A stretch of DNA of 64,000 nt from Serpula lacrymans var. lacrymans S7.9 (Eukaryota; Basidiomycota; Agaricomycetes; Boletales; Serpulaceae). Numbering within the stretch: position 1 is the stretch's first letter; each line of letters starts with the position of its first letter. The notes below the pieces were generated by a model. The model was not told the DNA's origin. It did not search any database and was given only the letters and a program-made list of their open reading frames with translations. The stretch lies in the NCBI RefSeq assembly GCF_000218685.1, contig NW_006763295.1:496001-560000 (forward strand). The letters run 5' to 3'. This document shows, one piece after another, positions 34,320 to 44,387 of this stretch. The position numbers and the translations under genes were made by a program.

Positions 34320-36122
34320 TGTTATGCATCAAAATTGATTGGTAGCATGGACAAGTGTCAATAACGAAGCAAATATTTGAAAAGACTCGCCTTTGCGCCG
34401 CACAGGCACAGTGCCACGTGGAATAGCAATTAATATTGCCTGTTTTGAACTTGTGGCTAATCAGCACCACCTCTATTAGGCAATCCAGTCACGCTCACCT
34501 TTGCTTTTCCATCCGGTACTTTCCGTGTTTCGGCATTTCGGCAAATTTTTGCGTTGCCACTGGCTACACATTGCATTGCGCCCTTGCTTTTGTTGTTTCC
34601 CTTACTCCCCTTCCTTTGCCTAGCCCCACCATGGGCCCCTTCCTCTCCTTTTTATTCTCACCCGACGGTCATTTCTGGATCCCCATTCTAGTCCACTTAT
34701 TCGTCACCTCCACCCTCCTCCTCCTCATATTATTTGCACCCTCACCATTTCTGATGTCACCACTTCCTATCCGCTTCCATCGCCAATCCATTGACTACCA
34801 CGTGCCACTGCTGATATCAGCAAAGCCCCGGCGGCCGGTCCAAATAGGGCAACAGGTCTATCTTCATGACATCAATCTGCCATCACATACTATCAAAACA
34901 TCGGTCACTCGTCTTGCCTGGTTGGAGCGTGGGTGGGTAGTTTTTGAGCTGGAGAAGGTTCATCCCCTTGCGTCGCCCATGTTCATCGCTGTCCCATTCA
35001 CTTGGGTACACTTATCTTTTGTCCATCGTCTTCGCTACAGCTACACCTACCACACGCTGCCTGGGACTCACTTGTTCCAAATTGGAACTACTCCTCTCCC
35101 TCCCTTGTTTGATCAGGTGGTCCAACACAACCAGTCCATTGGTAAGGCCATGGAACTGTCGGATTTGGATTAGGTGGTGGACCGGTGGCTCCAGTTTCTT
35201 TTTTTTCAGCAGAACATTCATTTACAGTGCGATTATTTTTGATTTTTGAATCATTTTTATGGACACATATTTTTTTAGAATGCCTGACTGACAATAAAGG
35301 AACTGTGTTGATACTGATAGTGTTTTTCCTTGCCCTTTTTTTACTGCATCTTCCCATGACATCATTATTTTCCTGCTCTCTTTTTGCTATTGGACTTTAC
35401 TTTATGGCTGTACAAACCTGTAACATTACTCACAGCATTCATTGTTCTATCCCTTTCTTTCCCTTATTTTGATGATCTTATCCTGTAGCAACTACGCAGG
35501 ATTCGTCAGCGTACATTCCTTCCTTCATGTTCTTTCTCATTCTTTTTGCGCAGCTATACTGTGCATAGCCTACCTTTCTTTTCACTATGTAAACCCCTGT
35601 ATTTTACCTTGTAAAAACAACAAAAGAACTCAATTCCAGACTTCTTCTCTAAATCTCAAGTTCACTACTCTGCTACTTGTGATCCAGTGTGGTCACAATA
35701 CTTCCCACTGCTACCACTGCTATCTGCTGTCATTGTCACTCGTCATTTTTGAAAGTCACTGTCATCCCTTTCGATTAGAGTCCTTCTGAGCACTACAGTT
35801 TGTGCGTCAGGAGCCTGCTATCACTGGGAACTTTGTCACCTCGTCATCTTTGTCGTTCTCAAACCTACCTTGTGCTACAATTAGCAAGGTAGTGCTCGTC
35901 TATACTCGCCACAAACCCCCCTATCTTTCTTTATTCCAACTATCCCTCCTCCTCAAAACCCACACCCATACATCTCTGGGTTTTACTTTGAAGGATCTTT
36001 ATACGTACCACCCCACGAACAACCAAACCACTCCACTGTTCTAGGAGGCAAAGCCCATAAACAAGTTCCGTGGAATCTAGGAGGATTGTGTGTTAGTTTG
36101 TTTTGTGTGTGGTTTTCTAACA
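34320..36122 (+). mobile_element. L4 long LTR-like arm, left copy (1803 bp)
   Basis: Starts TGTTATGCATCAAAATTG and ends GGTTTTCTAACA, i.e. TG...CA. It is a near-perfect inverted copy of 37492-39294 (also 1803 bp). Both copies are followed, just beyond the CTAACA end, by the same short stub (CAGTTCTCACCATCGACACC here; CATCATCGACACC in the other), as a primer-binding region beside a 5' LTR would be. Carries the ORF at 34631-35173. The true 5' end may be further out: the right arm and the window-start copy both continue into LTR1-type sequence ending in TGTTAC. Confidence 0.75.
34631..35173 (+). CDS. LTR-embedded ORF, putative membrane-anchored protein, left copy
   Basis: 180 residues from an ATG in a strong context (CCCCACCATGG). 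The frame is also open upstream to an ATG at 34436. The N terminus is hydrophobic (LSFLFSPDGHFW, then HLFVTSTLLLLILFAP), predicting a signal anchor or one membrane segment. The remainder is soluble-looking: LISAKPRRPVQIGQQVYLH, WLERGWVVFELEKVHPLASP, FVHRLRYSYTYHTLPGTHLF, ending KAMELSDLD. I recognise no family. The copy at 38441-38983 has the same product with no difference that I can find; only the upstream extension differs, at two residues. Whether it is translated is unknown. Confidence 0.5.
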   Translation: MGPFLSFLFSPDGHFWIPILVHLFVTSTLLLLILFAPSPFLMSPLPIRFHRQSIDYHVPLLISAKPRRPVQIGQQVYLHDINLPSHTIKTSVTRLAWLERGWVVFELEKVHPLASPMFIAVPFTWVHLSFVHRLRYSYTYHTLPGTHLFQIGTTPLPPLFDQVVQHNQSIGKAMELSDLD

Positions 36123-36479
36123 GCAGTTCTCACCATCGACACCGGTTTGTCCCTCCAGTCCCCGTCGCACCCAGACCAGACCAGTGTTACCCCGGAGCGC
36201 ACTTACCACATCATCACCCGTTGACCTCCACCCATCCTGTCGGAGGAAAAATATATTCCCACCGTCCCAACCAGCCCAATCTCACAAGGGTTGAACCACT
36301 CCAGTCCCCGTTCCATTGGGTTGAACCCAAAACCACCATCTCCCCCATCATCTCCACCTCGACCAGTGCCAAACGCCCAAACCCATTGCCTGACAAACTG
36401 ACAAGGAGCCCGACACAGCCGGCAAGAGGTGATACTCCAGATCCCCGCCGCCAGAACTCCATCAAAGCGGCAGTCTCGT

Positions 36480-37293
36480 ATGTCCAAGGGAAAGAAAGAC
36501 AGTCCGTCTGGCGCAATGCACAGGCCTGAAACTGGCTCTCCCTCTAACCCAATCAACGTAGACAACGACGCAGCCATGATTGATCAGTTGTATGCAGGAA
36601 CGTATAACCTAGGAGATGACGATCCAACCACTTGTGAAACCCTTATCCCCTTAACCAAACTAACGGAGGGACGAAGGTTAAATCAAACAATTAGCGTTCA
36701 AGTAGACAATTAAGAATTAATCAACAACTGAGGAAAGTATGTACATGATGGTTCTCTATATATACATTTCTGAAGTTCAGCCATGAGGCGCTGACTGATC
36801 TTACATGCAGTAGCCATGAGGCGCTGACTGATGTTCTTTGTAATTGTTCTAGGCTCTTGTCACGTGATGGTCACGTGATCTGATGTAATCTACGTATTAT
36901 GTTATCCGCGCTCATAGCAGCAGCTTAACATATCTTATCTGTCATGTGATCAGATTGTCAAAGAAAATGAAAAAAGAAACTAGCGCTTAAACTAGCGCTT
37001 CTGGTTCAAGTCGTGACACCACTCCCCAATCCAACACCTCATCTAATACCCAACAAAGATACCACAAAGGTGTTTGTAACAACGCTCTATACTGCGGTTG
37101 GAGCGATCATTGCACGTACTATTGCGAAGCCTACTATTGTCCCAACTGTGACCGTTGTGCACCGGGACATAGTTTCAATTGGTGTCCCATCTGCAGGGAA
37201 GACAAGGATAGGATCCTGATGGAAGGATTACATGGAGATGTCAGCTATGACGACAGTTACAATATGGACGGCAAAGGTACCAAATTTTGGTGA
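36480..37293 (+). pseudogene. Cysteine-rich mini-gag-like gene split by a solo LTR
   Basis: Reading 36480-36632 and 37024-37293, with one TSD copy and the solo LTR left out, gives 141 in-frame codons (140 residues). The start is MSKGKKDSPSGAMHRPETG, the acidic part is DNDAAMIDQLYAGTYNLGDD, and then comes a cysteine cluster: CNNALYCGWSDHCTYYC, CPNCDRC and WCPICRED. It ends DGKGTKFW. The paired cysteines suggest one or two zinc sites, as in a nucleocapsid-like or RING-like module; I recognise no family. It is the only gene between a putative primer-binding site and polypurine tract, so a gag-like role is inferred. Confidence 0.5.
36633..37018 (-). mobile_element. Solo LTR2 (Gypsy-B family), TSD CCACT
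   Basis: Minus-strand copy of the 376-bp Gypsy-B LTR, starting (minus) TGTCACGACTTGAACC at 37018 and ending at 36633. It contains the hallmark duplicated GCCATGAGGCGCTGACTGAT block and CACGTGAT boxes. CCACT flanks both sides (36628-36632, 37019-37023). Confidence 0.92.
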
Positions 37294-37301
37294 AACTCGG
37301 A

Positions 37302-37317
37302 GCAAGTAAGGGGGTAA
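37302..37317 (+). promoter_or_regulatory. Polypurine tract before an LTR3-type end
   Basis: GCAAGTAAGGGGGTAA directly precedes TGTTACGATCTC. The Gypsy-B tract (AGGAGGGGGTAA at 50194-50205) has the same GGGGGTAA end, which supports a plus-strand primer site. Confidence 0.65.
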
Positions 37318-37470
37318 TGTTACGATCTCTATTGGACATTTCAGGACTACTCATTTCTTTTTACTCATTGGTTATACCATTGGACTGATGACTCATTTCC
37401 TTCACATACACTTCCATTCCTCTCGCATTCACAGTACCTATTATAGTACTTAGTCCTCAACAGACGGACC
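37318..37470 (+). repeat. LTR3 5' fragment, truncated by the L4 right arm
   Basis: Matches the first about 150 bp of the LTR3 copy at 32678. The match stops at CAACAGACGGACC, where the inverted L4 arm stub (GGTGTCGATGATGAG) begins. Confidence 0.85.
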
Positions 37471-37491
37471 GGTGTCGATGATGAGAACTGT

Positions 37492-39294
37492 TGTTAGAAA
37501 ACCACACACAAAAACAAACTAACAAACAATCCTCCCAGATTCCACGGAACTTGTTTATGGGCTTTGCCTCCTAGAACAGTGGAGTGGTCTGGTTGTTTGT
37601 GGGGTGGTATGTATGAAAGTCCTTCAAAGTAAAACCCAGAGAGGTATGGGTGTGGGTTTTGAGGAGGAGGGATAGTTGAATTTATAGAAGATGGGGGCTT
37701 TGTGACAAGTATAGACGAGCACTACCTTGCTAATTGTAGCACAAGGTAGGTTTGAGAATGACAAAGATGACGAGGTGACAAAGTTCCCAGTGATAGCAGG
37801 CTCCTGACGCACAAACTGTAGTGCTCAGAAGGACTCTAATCGAAAGGGATGACAGTGACTTTCAAAAATGACGAGTGACAATGACAGCAGATAGCAGTGG
37901 TAGCAGTGGGAAGTATTGTGACCACACTGGATCACAAGTAGCAGAGTAGTGAACTTGAGATTTAGAGAAGAAGTCTGGAATTGAGTTCTTTTGTTGTTTT
38001 TACAAGGTAAAATACAGGGGTTTACATAGTGAAAAGAAAGGTAGGCTATGCACAGTATAGCTGCGCAAAAAGAATGAGAAAGAACATGAAGGAAGGAATG
38101 TACGCTGACGAATCCTGCGTAGTTGCTACAGGATAAGATCATCAAAATAAGGGAAAGAAAGGGATAGAACAATGAATGCTGTGAGTAATGTTACAGGTTT
38201 GTACAGCCATAAAGTAAAGTCCAATAGCAAAAAGAGAGCAGGAAAATAATGATGTCATGGGAAGATGCAGTAAAAAAAGGGCAAGGAAAAACACTATCAG
38301 TATCAACACAGTTCCTTTATTGTCAGTCAGGCATTCTAAAAAAATATGTGTCCATAAAAATGATTCAAAAATCAAAAATAATCGCACTGTAAATGAATGT
38401 TCTGCTGAAAAAAAAGAAACTGGAGCCACCGGTCCACCACCTAATCCAAATCCGACAGTTCCATGGCCTTACCAATGGACTGGTTGTGTTGGACCACCTG
38501 ATCAAACAAGGGAGGGAGAGGAGTAGTTCCAATTTGGAACAAGTGAGTCCCAGGCAGCGTGTGGTAGGTGTAGCTGTAGCGAAGACGATGGACAAAAGAT
38601 AAGTGTACCCAAGTGAATGGGACAGCGATGAACATGGGCGACGCAAGGGGATGAACCTTCTCCAGCTCAAAAACTACCCACCCACGCTCCAACCAGGCAA
38701 GACGAGTGACCGATGTTTTGATAGTATGTGATGGCAGATTGATGTCATGAAGATAGACCTGTTGCCCTATTTGGACCGGCCGCCGGGGCTTTGCTGATAT
38801 CAGCAGTGGCACGTGGTAGTCAATGGATTGGCGATGGAAGCGGATAGGAAGTGGTGACATCAGAAATGGTGAGGGTGCAAATAATATGAGGAGGAGGAGG
38901 GTGGAGGTGACGAATAAGTGGACTAGAATGGGGATCCAGAAATGACCGTCGGGTGAGAATAAAAAGGAGAGGAAGGGGCCCATGGTGGGGCTAGGCAAAG
39001 GAAGGGGAGTAAGGGAAACAACAAAAGCAAGGGCGCAATGCAATGTGTAGCCAGTGGCAACGCAAAAATTTGCCGAAATGCCGAAATGCGGAAAGTACCG
39101 GATGGAAAAGCAAAGGTGAGCGTGACTGGATTGCCTAATAGAGGTGGTGCTGATCAGCCACAAGTTTGAAACAGGCAATATTAATTACTATTCCACGTGG
39201 CACTGTGCCTGTGTGGCGCAAAGGCGAGTCTTTTCAAATATTCACTTCGTTATTGACACCTGTCCATGCTACCAATCAGTTTTGGTGCATGACA
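37492..39294 (-). mobile_element. L4 long LTR-like arm, right copy (1803 bp, inverted)
   Basis: Reverse-complement copy of 34320-36122, same length and the same nested ORFs. Read on minus it runs TGTCATGCACCAAAACTG to GGTTTTCTAACA, then the stub ACAGTTCTCATCATCGACACC (37471-37491). Its outer side continues without a break into LTR1-type sequence (39295-39407) ending TGTTATTGTAACA. Confidence 0.8.
38441..38983 (-). CDS. LTR-embedded ORF, putative membrane-anchored protein, right copy
   Basis: Second copy of the 180-residue ORF described at 34631-35173, again from an ATG in CCCCACCATGG context, with the same hydrophobic N terminus and the same soluble part. I found no substitution in these 180 residues. 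The extended frame upstream (to 39178) has two differences. Being intact in both arms may simply reflect recent duplication. Confidence 0.5.
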   Translation of the reverse strand: MGPFLSFLFSPDGHFWIPILVHLFVTSTLLLLILFAPSPFLMSPLPIRFHRQSIDYHVPLLISAKPRRPVQIGQQVYLHDINLPSHTIKTSVTRLAWLERGWVVFELEKVHPLASPMFIAVPFTWVHLSFVHRLRYSYTYHTLPGTHLFQIGTTPLPPLFDQVVQHNQSIGKAMELSDLD

Positions 39295-39407
39295 ACGAGA
39301 ACAAAAAAGAAAGTGCCGCCGCATGGCACAGAGCATGAACTATAGTAAAAAGGTTAAAGCAAAGAATGAAAATTAAAGGAAAGGTCCAAAAATTGTGTTA
39401 TTGTAAC
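39295..39407 (-). repeat. LTR1-type 5' end joined to the L4 arm
   Basis: Minus strand starts TGTTACAATAACACAATTT, as in LTR1, and continues about 110 bp into sequence like 32309-32420 before passing into the L4 arm. The same junction exists at 262-388. Confidence 0.75.
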
Positions 39408-39696
39408 AATAGCGCAAATAGTCCTACTTACTGTCACTTTCAATCATTTCCTGAGTACGTGCTGTCACTCTCTTGTTTTGTGTGACATCTTCTGTGTCTT
39501 GTATCTTATGCTTGTCCACTATTACAAGCCAGCATATGTTACATGCAATTTTTGCACACTTGCCATCCTCGTAGCATTCTACATTATACAAACCTCATTA
39601 CACAAACCTCAGTCTCTCAATTATAAGACTGAGAAAAACTCTCTATTAGTCTTCTCATAGCCTCACAGGTTATAAGCTCTGCCAGCTCACTCAAAA

Positions 39697-40520
39697 TGTT
39701 TTTTACAGCCTCGATATTCACTGTACCCACACTGGCCAAGGATGGCTCCAATTGGGTTACATACAAGTCTCATATAGCTGTGGTTATTGCCTGAGGTCTA
39801 ATCAGACACTTGTCTGGAACTGCACAAAAGCCAGATCCTCTTGAATATACCAGGGATTCTAATAGCATAGCTACAAAAACTGATGGCACTACCCTTAAAG
39901 AAGAAGACATAGAAACCTATGAAACTAAGATTGATGAATACACTCAGAAAGAATGTCTCATCATCCAGCAATTATTTTCTACTGTTCACAACAAAACTCT
40001 TATCCAAGTCCAGGACAAGAGTTCAGCAGCTATATGGTTTATCATTTGCCACATACATGAAGGCAAAATGGAGATGATGCAGATTAACATCAGGCGCTAC
40101 TTACAAAATATGAAATGCACTGAATCTACAAATGTCTGAAGTTATATAGGAGACATACTAAGCTCTGAGAGCAATTAGCAGGCATGGGAGCAACAGTCAA
40201 GAGAAGGACTTCTTTGCTATGATGCTATCTTCCCTCCCACATTCTTATTGTCCACTACTCTCATCAATCCTAGCCGCTACTTGCATATCCAAAAAACCAG
40301 CTTTTAACAATGGATATAATTGCTCATGTAACCGAAGAAGCAGACACTTGAGCAATCTCTGCTCAAGCCAAGTCCAAAACAGCCATGATGGCCAAATCCA
40401 GTTAGAAAGATTGTAAGGCCAAAAGAAACAAACAATACAAATGCATCAATCCTAAATGTCCTGTCAAAGTTGGTCACACAATGATTGAAAGGTGCTTTGC
40501 ATCTGGTGGAGGCCAAGAAG
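39697..40520 (+). pseudogene. Copia-2 gag
   Basis: From ATG 39697: ASIFTVPTLAKDGSNWVTYK, then an in-frame TGA where other copia gags are coding, then GLIRHLSGTAQKPDP and ETYETKIDEYTQKECLIIQQ, a UBN2-type copia gag. It is broken again near 40137. A likely zinc-knuckle remnant (KCINPKCPVKVGHTMIERCF) lies at about 40440-40500. Confidence 0.8.
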
Positions 40521-42255
40521 GTCAAGGCCCCAAAAACAAGGCCAATCCTAGGGACAATCAAGTAAATCCTCCTCAGACGGCACAGGGAGCAGATACTGCA
40601 GCCGCTGCAAATATAGCTACAATTGTTCCCAAACATGAGGACAACAAGATATATGCATTTGCTGTCAGCTTGCAGGTTACAACTCCGGCAAACAAAGCTG
40701 AAACTCATATAAGTGATTATGAAGCCATCATTGACTGCGGTGCAACAGGCCACTTCTGCTCCAATCACCACAGATTCCAATCATATACGCCAATCAATCC
40801 TATACCTATTAATGCTGCAAATGGCAATATAATGTACGCCCGTGGCAAGGGTGACATCACTGTTAATCTACCAAATGGAAACCAGTGCTCTCATGTCATA
40901 TTAAAAAACACGCTACACTGCCCTACAATGGCCTTGACACTCATATCTGCTAGTCACATGGACAAGGCAGGATATACTATTCATATAGGCAGAGGCATAT
41001 GCAAGATACGCTTGCCCCCACCTGGCTGCCGGATGATAGCTCAAATTCCAGAAACAAAGAGCCTATATCACATATCAAATGTCTATAAAAATTACAAAAA
41101 GGAGCATACCTTGCCAGCACAGTGACCATTAATGATCTGCACCGGCGAATGGGCCATATAGCCTATAAATCACTCAAGCACCTCGTTGATTCAAATCTAG
41201 CTGAAGGAATTGTCCTGGATAGTTCCAAGGCCATATCTTTCTGTGAGACATGTGTCCAAGCAAAGGCCACAAGGAAACCTTTCCCAAAAACTAGCCACAC
41301 TCGAGCTAAACATTATGCAGAAAGAATCCATTCGGATCTCTGGGGTCTGGCTATTGTTCAAGACTTGAAAGGAAGATGTATAAAAACTTTGAAGCCTGGC
41401 TCAATATGTAAAAGGATCACAGTAAAATAAAGATCCTGAGGTCTGATTACAGAGGCGAATACACAAGCCTCAATTTTGATGCGCGCCTGCAAAAACAAGG
41501 CACTGTCAGGGAATTAACAATCCATGACTTACCCCAGCAGAACAGCGTATCAGAACACCTCAACTGCACACTCATTGAATGTGCTTGTGCAATGTTATTT
41601 GGTGCAAACATGCCTAAATCTCCGTGGAGTGAAGCTATTAGGCCTGCTGTCTGGATCAAAAACCAAGCCCCTACCAAGGCATTACAAGGCAAAACACTGT
41701 ACAGAATAGTTCACGGCCGCATACCAAATTTATCTGATATTCATGAATTTAGATGCACAGCATATATCAAAACCGTTGACACAGGCAAATTAGACCCACA
41801 TGCAAAGGCTGGTAAATGGATTGGATTTGATGATGAGTCAAAAGGGCACAGAATACACTGGCCAGAACTACGCACCATAAGTGTCAAATACAACATCATT
41901 TTTAATCCACAGGAGCGTCTTATCCCATCCCAAAATGCCAAAAACAACAATGGCCGTATATTTGAAGAATTAACAACTGACTCTACAAACAAAGTGATTG
42001 GATTAGCAACTCTTGAAAATGAAACCATTGACAACTTACCAGCAGCCATTCACTTATACTGGCCTCCAATCAACCCATAGCCTCATCCAATCCAACCAAA
42101 TGGCATCCATCACAATCCTGTTGCCCAGCCACCTCTAAACGACCTTCAGCCTCCTTATCCAGCTGTCCTTGACCCTCCTCAACCTCTAGAACCCGATCCT
42201 GCACCTGGAGAACAACCGGGAAGAGGAGAACCAAAGCCTGCGGGCTTCTACAAGG
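40521..42255 (+). pseudogene. Copia-2 protease and integrase
   Basis: The protease active-site neighbourhood is AIIDCGATGHFCSNHHRF (D-C-G-A-T, where D-S/T-G-A is usual) near 40725. The pre-integrase segment is DLHRRMGHIAYKSLKHLVDS, CETCVQAKATRKPFPKTS and RIHSDLWGLA. Part of the integrase core (the D..35..E region) is missing around 41350-41430. The C-terminal integrase remains: NSVSEHLNCTLIECACAMLF, FRCTAYIKT, KAGKWIGFDDESKGHRI. Confidence 0.85.
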
Positions 42256-42631
42256 TGTCACGACTTGAACCACAAGCGCTAATTTGAGCGCTAGTTTCTT
42301 TTTGATATCTGATCACATGACAGATAAGATATGTTAAGCTGCTGCTATAAGCGCGGATGACATAATACGTAGATTACATCAGATCACGTGACCATCACAT
42401 GACAAGAGCCTAGAACGATTACAAAGAACATCAGTCAGCGCCTCATGGCTACTGCATGTAAGATCAGTCAGCGCCTCATGGCTGAACTTCAGAAACGTAT
42501 ATATAGAGAACCATCATGTACATACTTTCCTCAGTTGTCGATTAATTCTCAATCGCTACTTGAAACGCTACTTGTTTGATTTTGATCCTTCGTCCCTCCG
42601 TTAGTTTGGTTAAGGGGACAAGGGTTTTACA
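42256..42631 (+). repeat. Gypsy-B 5' LTR (376 bp)
   Basis: TGTCACGACTTGAACC to GGGTTTTACA. It contains a duplicated CATGGCT/GCGCTGAC block (about 42433-42486), CACGTGA boxes and a TATATATAG promoter motif near 42498. Confidence 0.95.
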
Positions 42632-43217
42632 CAATCAACAACTCCTACAAGTACCGTTTATGAATATAACAGCAGCTATCCTAACCACTATCGTCGTCAC
42701 CATCATCATCATTTTCATTATCCTAAACCTATCCAGACGCACCACCCACACCACCACCACTCTCCCACTTCACAACATTCCTACTTGCCCCGACACTATC
42801 CTATCTTTCTTTCCCGCCAACATCTCCCCCTCCTCATCCCAAGATTTGTTTGTCACTATCCCCCTGTAAATACATTTTTATATCATCATAATCTCTTTGG
42901 TGTGGAACCAAAGGGATTTTCTCGGCTTTACCTAGTTTCATTTTCAATTTCCTCTGACCAGGCCGCGCACTTGCGTCCGCCAGTCGGGAGAAGGACTGAA
43001 AGCCTAATAAGCTGGTCACTTTGGGACAACCGTTCGGACCCCAAATTATTACTATACTTTTTACATAAAATTCGTAAAATACAAAAAATAGTTACCATAT
43101 ATACACAGTCAGTAGTGGGCTGAAGAGGACCACTTTGACTCAAAGAGAAAAAGATAGACTACTAGGATCTTAGAAAGCGGTGTATCGATCCAGCTTATCA
43201 CTGGTGAACTCCTTTCT

Positions 43218-44387
43218 ATGCTTAGTAGAGACTTTTACATTTGGATCGGAGAACAACATATATACTCCAAAGATTATGTATACAGAGGGCAATTCCCTCT
43301 ACCAGAAATAGTACCCATCAGAATCCCATCTCCAATAATCAAATCCGAAACTCCCCCTCCTCCCCAACTTACATTTGATGTCAAACCTAGAATATTGAGA
43401 TCTGCCCGAGCCATCCAACAGCACGGACAGCGCATTTACCAGGGAAATGATGGACTCATTACCCAGAATAGACACTCCCCCCTGAAAGAAGCGCAATTGG
43501 AAGCATTTGTAAAACAAGAAGTAGAAAAAGCAGTAAAACAGACACAAATGCACTACCAATCGCAGCTAGACGAGGCGCTCGAAGAAGTGAACGTCTTGCA
43601 AAGAAAGCTAGAGAAGCAGACACCGCCACCTCCAGAAAAGGTGGAGAGAAGTAGAACGGCATTGGAGAAACCCGAGAACTTCTCCGGAGATAAGAAAAAG
43701 TATAGGGCCTTTAGAGAGTCCTTATTACTACACTTCGAAGATGATGCCATATACTTTAAAGATGACAGGAAAAAGATAAGCTTTGTGCTATCTTTTATGA
43801 AAGAAGGAGAAGCCGTGGCCTTTTGGACCGATTGGCTAGAAAACCGAGTCGACGCCCAACAGTTAGGGCTCGATATTACAAACACATATGGAAGTTGGCC
43901 GTACTTTGCAGACAAAATGGAAGAAAGGTTCAAAGACAACTTTGAAAAAGAAACAGCCAAGAACAAAATATTGACCCTAAGACAGGGCAATGAAACCGCC
44001 CAAGCCTTCTTTGAAAGGTTTGAGGAAAAGAAACGATGGGCGGGATATACGAATAGGATAAATGAAGAGTTCCTGATATCCCTACTCCGAAGGAATATGA
44101 ACAAACCGCTAGTAGACAGGGTGATCTACGGCGGGCACATTCCCAGAGATTACCAGGAATGGAAAAGGGAACTAATCAGGATAGACTATATTTGGAGAGA
44201 GAGAGAAAGAGAAAAGAAAGGCTCCGAAATTGGGAAGAAACCCTATTCGGAACAAAAGAAGGAAGGAGAAAAGAAGAAAGACGGAACCGGGTATACCTAT
44301 ACCGGTAACGGAGAAAGAATGGAGGTAGATAAAGCAAAGTTCCGCACCGAGGGACACTTCAGTCACCCCCAAAACATAAGCATTTAG
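43218..44387 (+). CDS. Gypsy-B gag (retrotransposon gag domain)
   Basis: About 389 codons open from 43218. It has an N-terminal charged coiled coil (EAFVKQEVEKAVKQTQMH) and the gag core: KPENFSGDKKKYRAFRESLL, ISFVLSFMKEGEAVAFWTDW, MEERFKDNFEKETAKNKI, LRQGNETAQAFFERFEEKKR. It ends FRTEGHFS, which may be the start of a zinc knuckle, before passing into the TIR element at 44355. The last codons (HPQNISI) are therefore encoded by the TIR. Confidence 0.9.
   Translation: MLSRDFYIWIGEQHIYSKDYVYRGQFPLPEIVPIRIPSPIIKSETPPPPQLTFDVKPRILRSARAIQQHGQRIYQGNDGLITQNRHSPLKEAQLEAFVKQEVEKAVKQTQMHYQSQLDEALEEVNVLQRKLEKQTPPPPEKVERSRTALEKPENFSGDKKKYRAFRESLLLHFEDDAIYFKDDRKKISFVLSFMKEGEAVAFWTDWLENRVDAQQLGLDITNTYGSWPYFADKMEERFKDNFEKETAKNKILTLRQGNETAQAFFERFEEKKRWAGYTNRINEEFLISLLRRNMNKPLVDRVIYGGHIPRDYQEWKRELIRIDYIWREREREKKGSEIGKKPYSEQKKEGEKKKDGTGYTYTGNGERMEVDKAKFRTEGHFSHPQNISI

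Larger units (their letters stand above)
36123..37317 (+). mobile_element. Internal region of a small non-autonomous retroelement
   Basis: Between the L4 left arm and an LTR3-type 3' end lies about 0.8 kb of unique sequence (once the solo LTR at 36633-37018 is removed). It starts with the putative primer-binding stub, has one short gene (36480-37293), and ends in a polypurine tract, AAGTAAGGGGGTAA (37304-37317), directly before TGTTACGATCTC. No protease, RT or integrase is present. Confidence 0.6.
39408..42255 (+). mobile_element. Copia-2, 5' part (gag to integrase), decayed
   Basis: Plus-strand Ty1/copia element split by Gypsy-B; its 3' part resumes at 50582. About 39408-39696 is leader or LTR remnant without a gene. 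Then come gag (39697-40480), protease (about 40710), pre-integrase (41122-41430) and a partly deleted integrase to 42255. Removal of Gypsy-B and one CAAGG rejoins FYKALHKGRNTAAS in frame across the insertion. Confidence 0.9.

Noticed and set aside
35442..35789. 115-codon ORF in the L4 arm (also 37825-38172)
   Set aside because: Identical in both arms only because the whole arm is duplicated; low-complexity Cys/His/Phe and no start context, so no evidence that it is coding.
37013..37219. ORF MTPLPNPTPHLIP read just after the solo LTR
   Set aside because: Starts inside the solo LTR end and is in a different frame from the cysteine-rich gene that continues from 36632.
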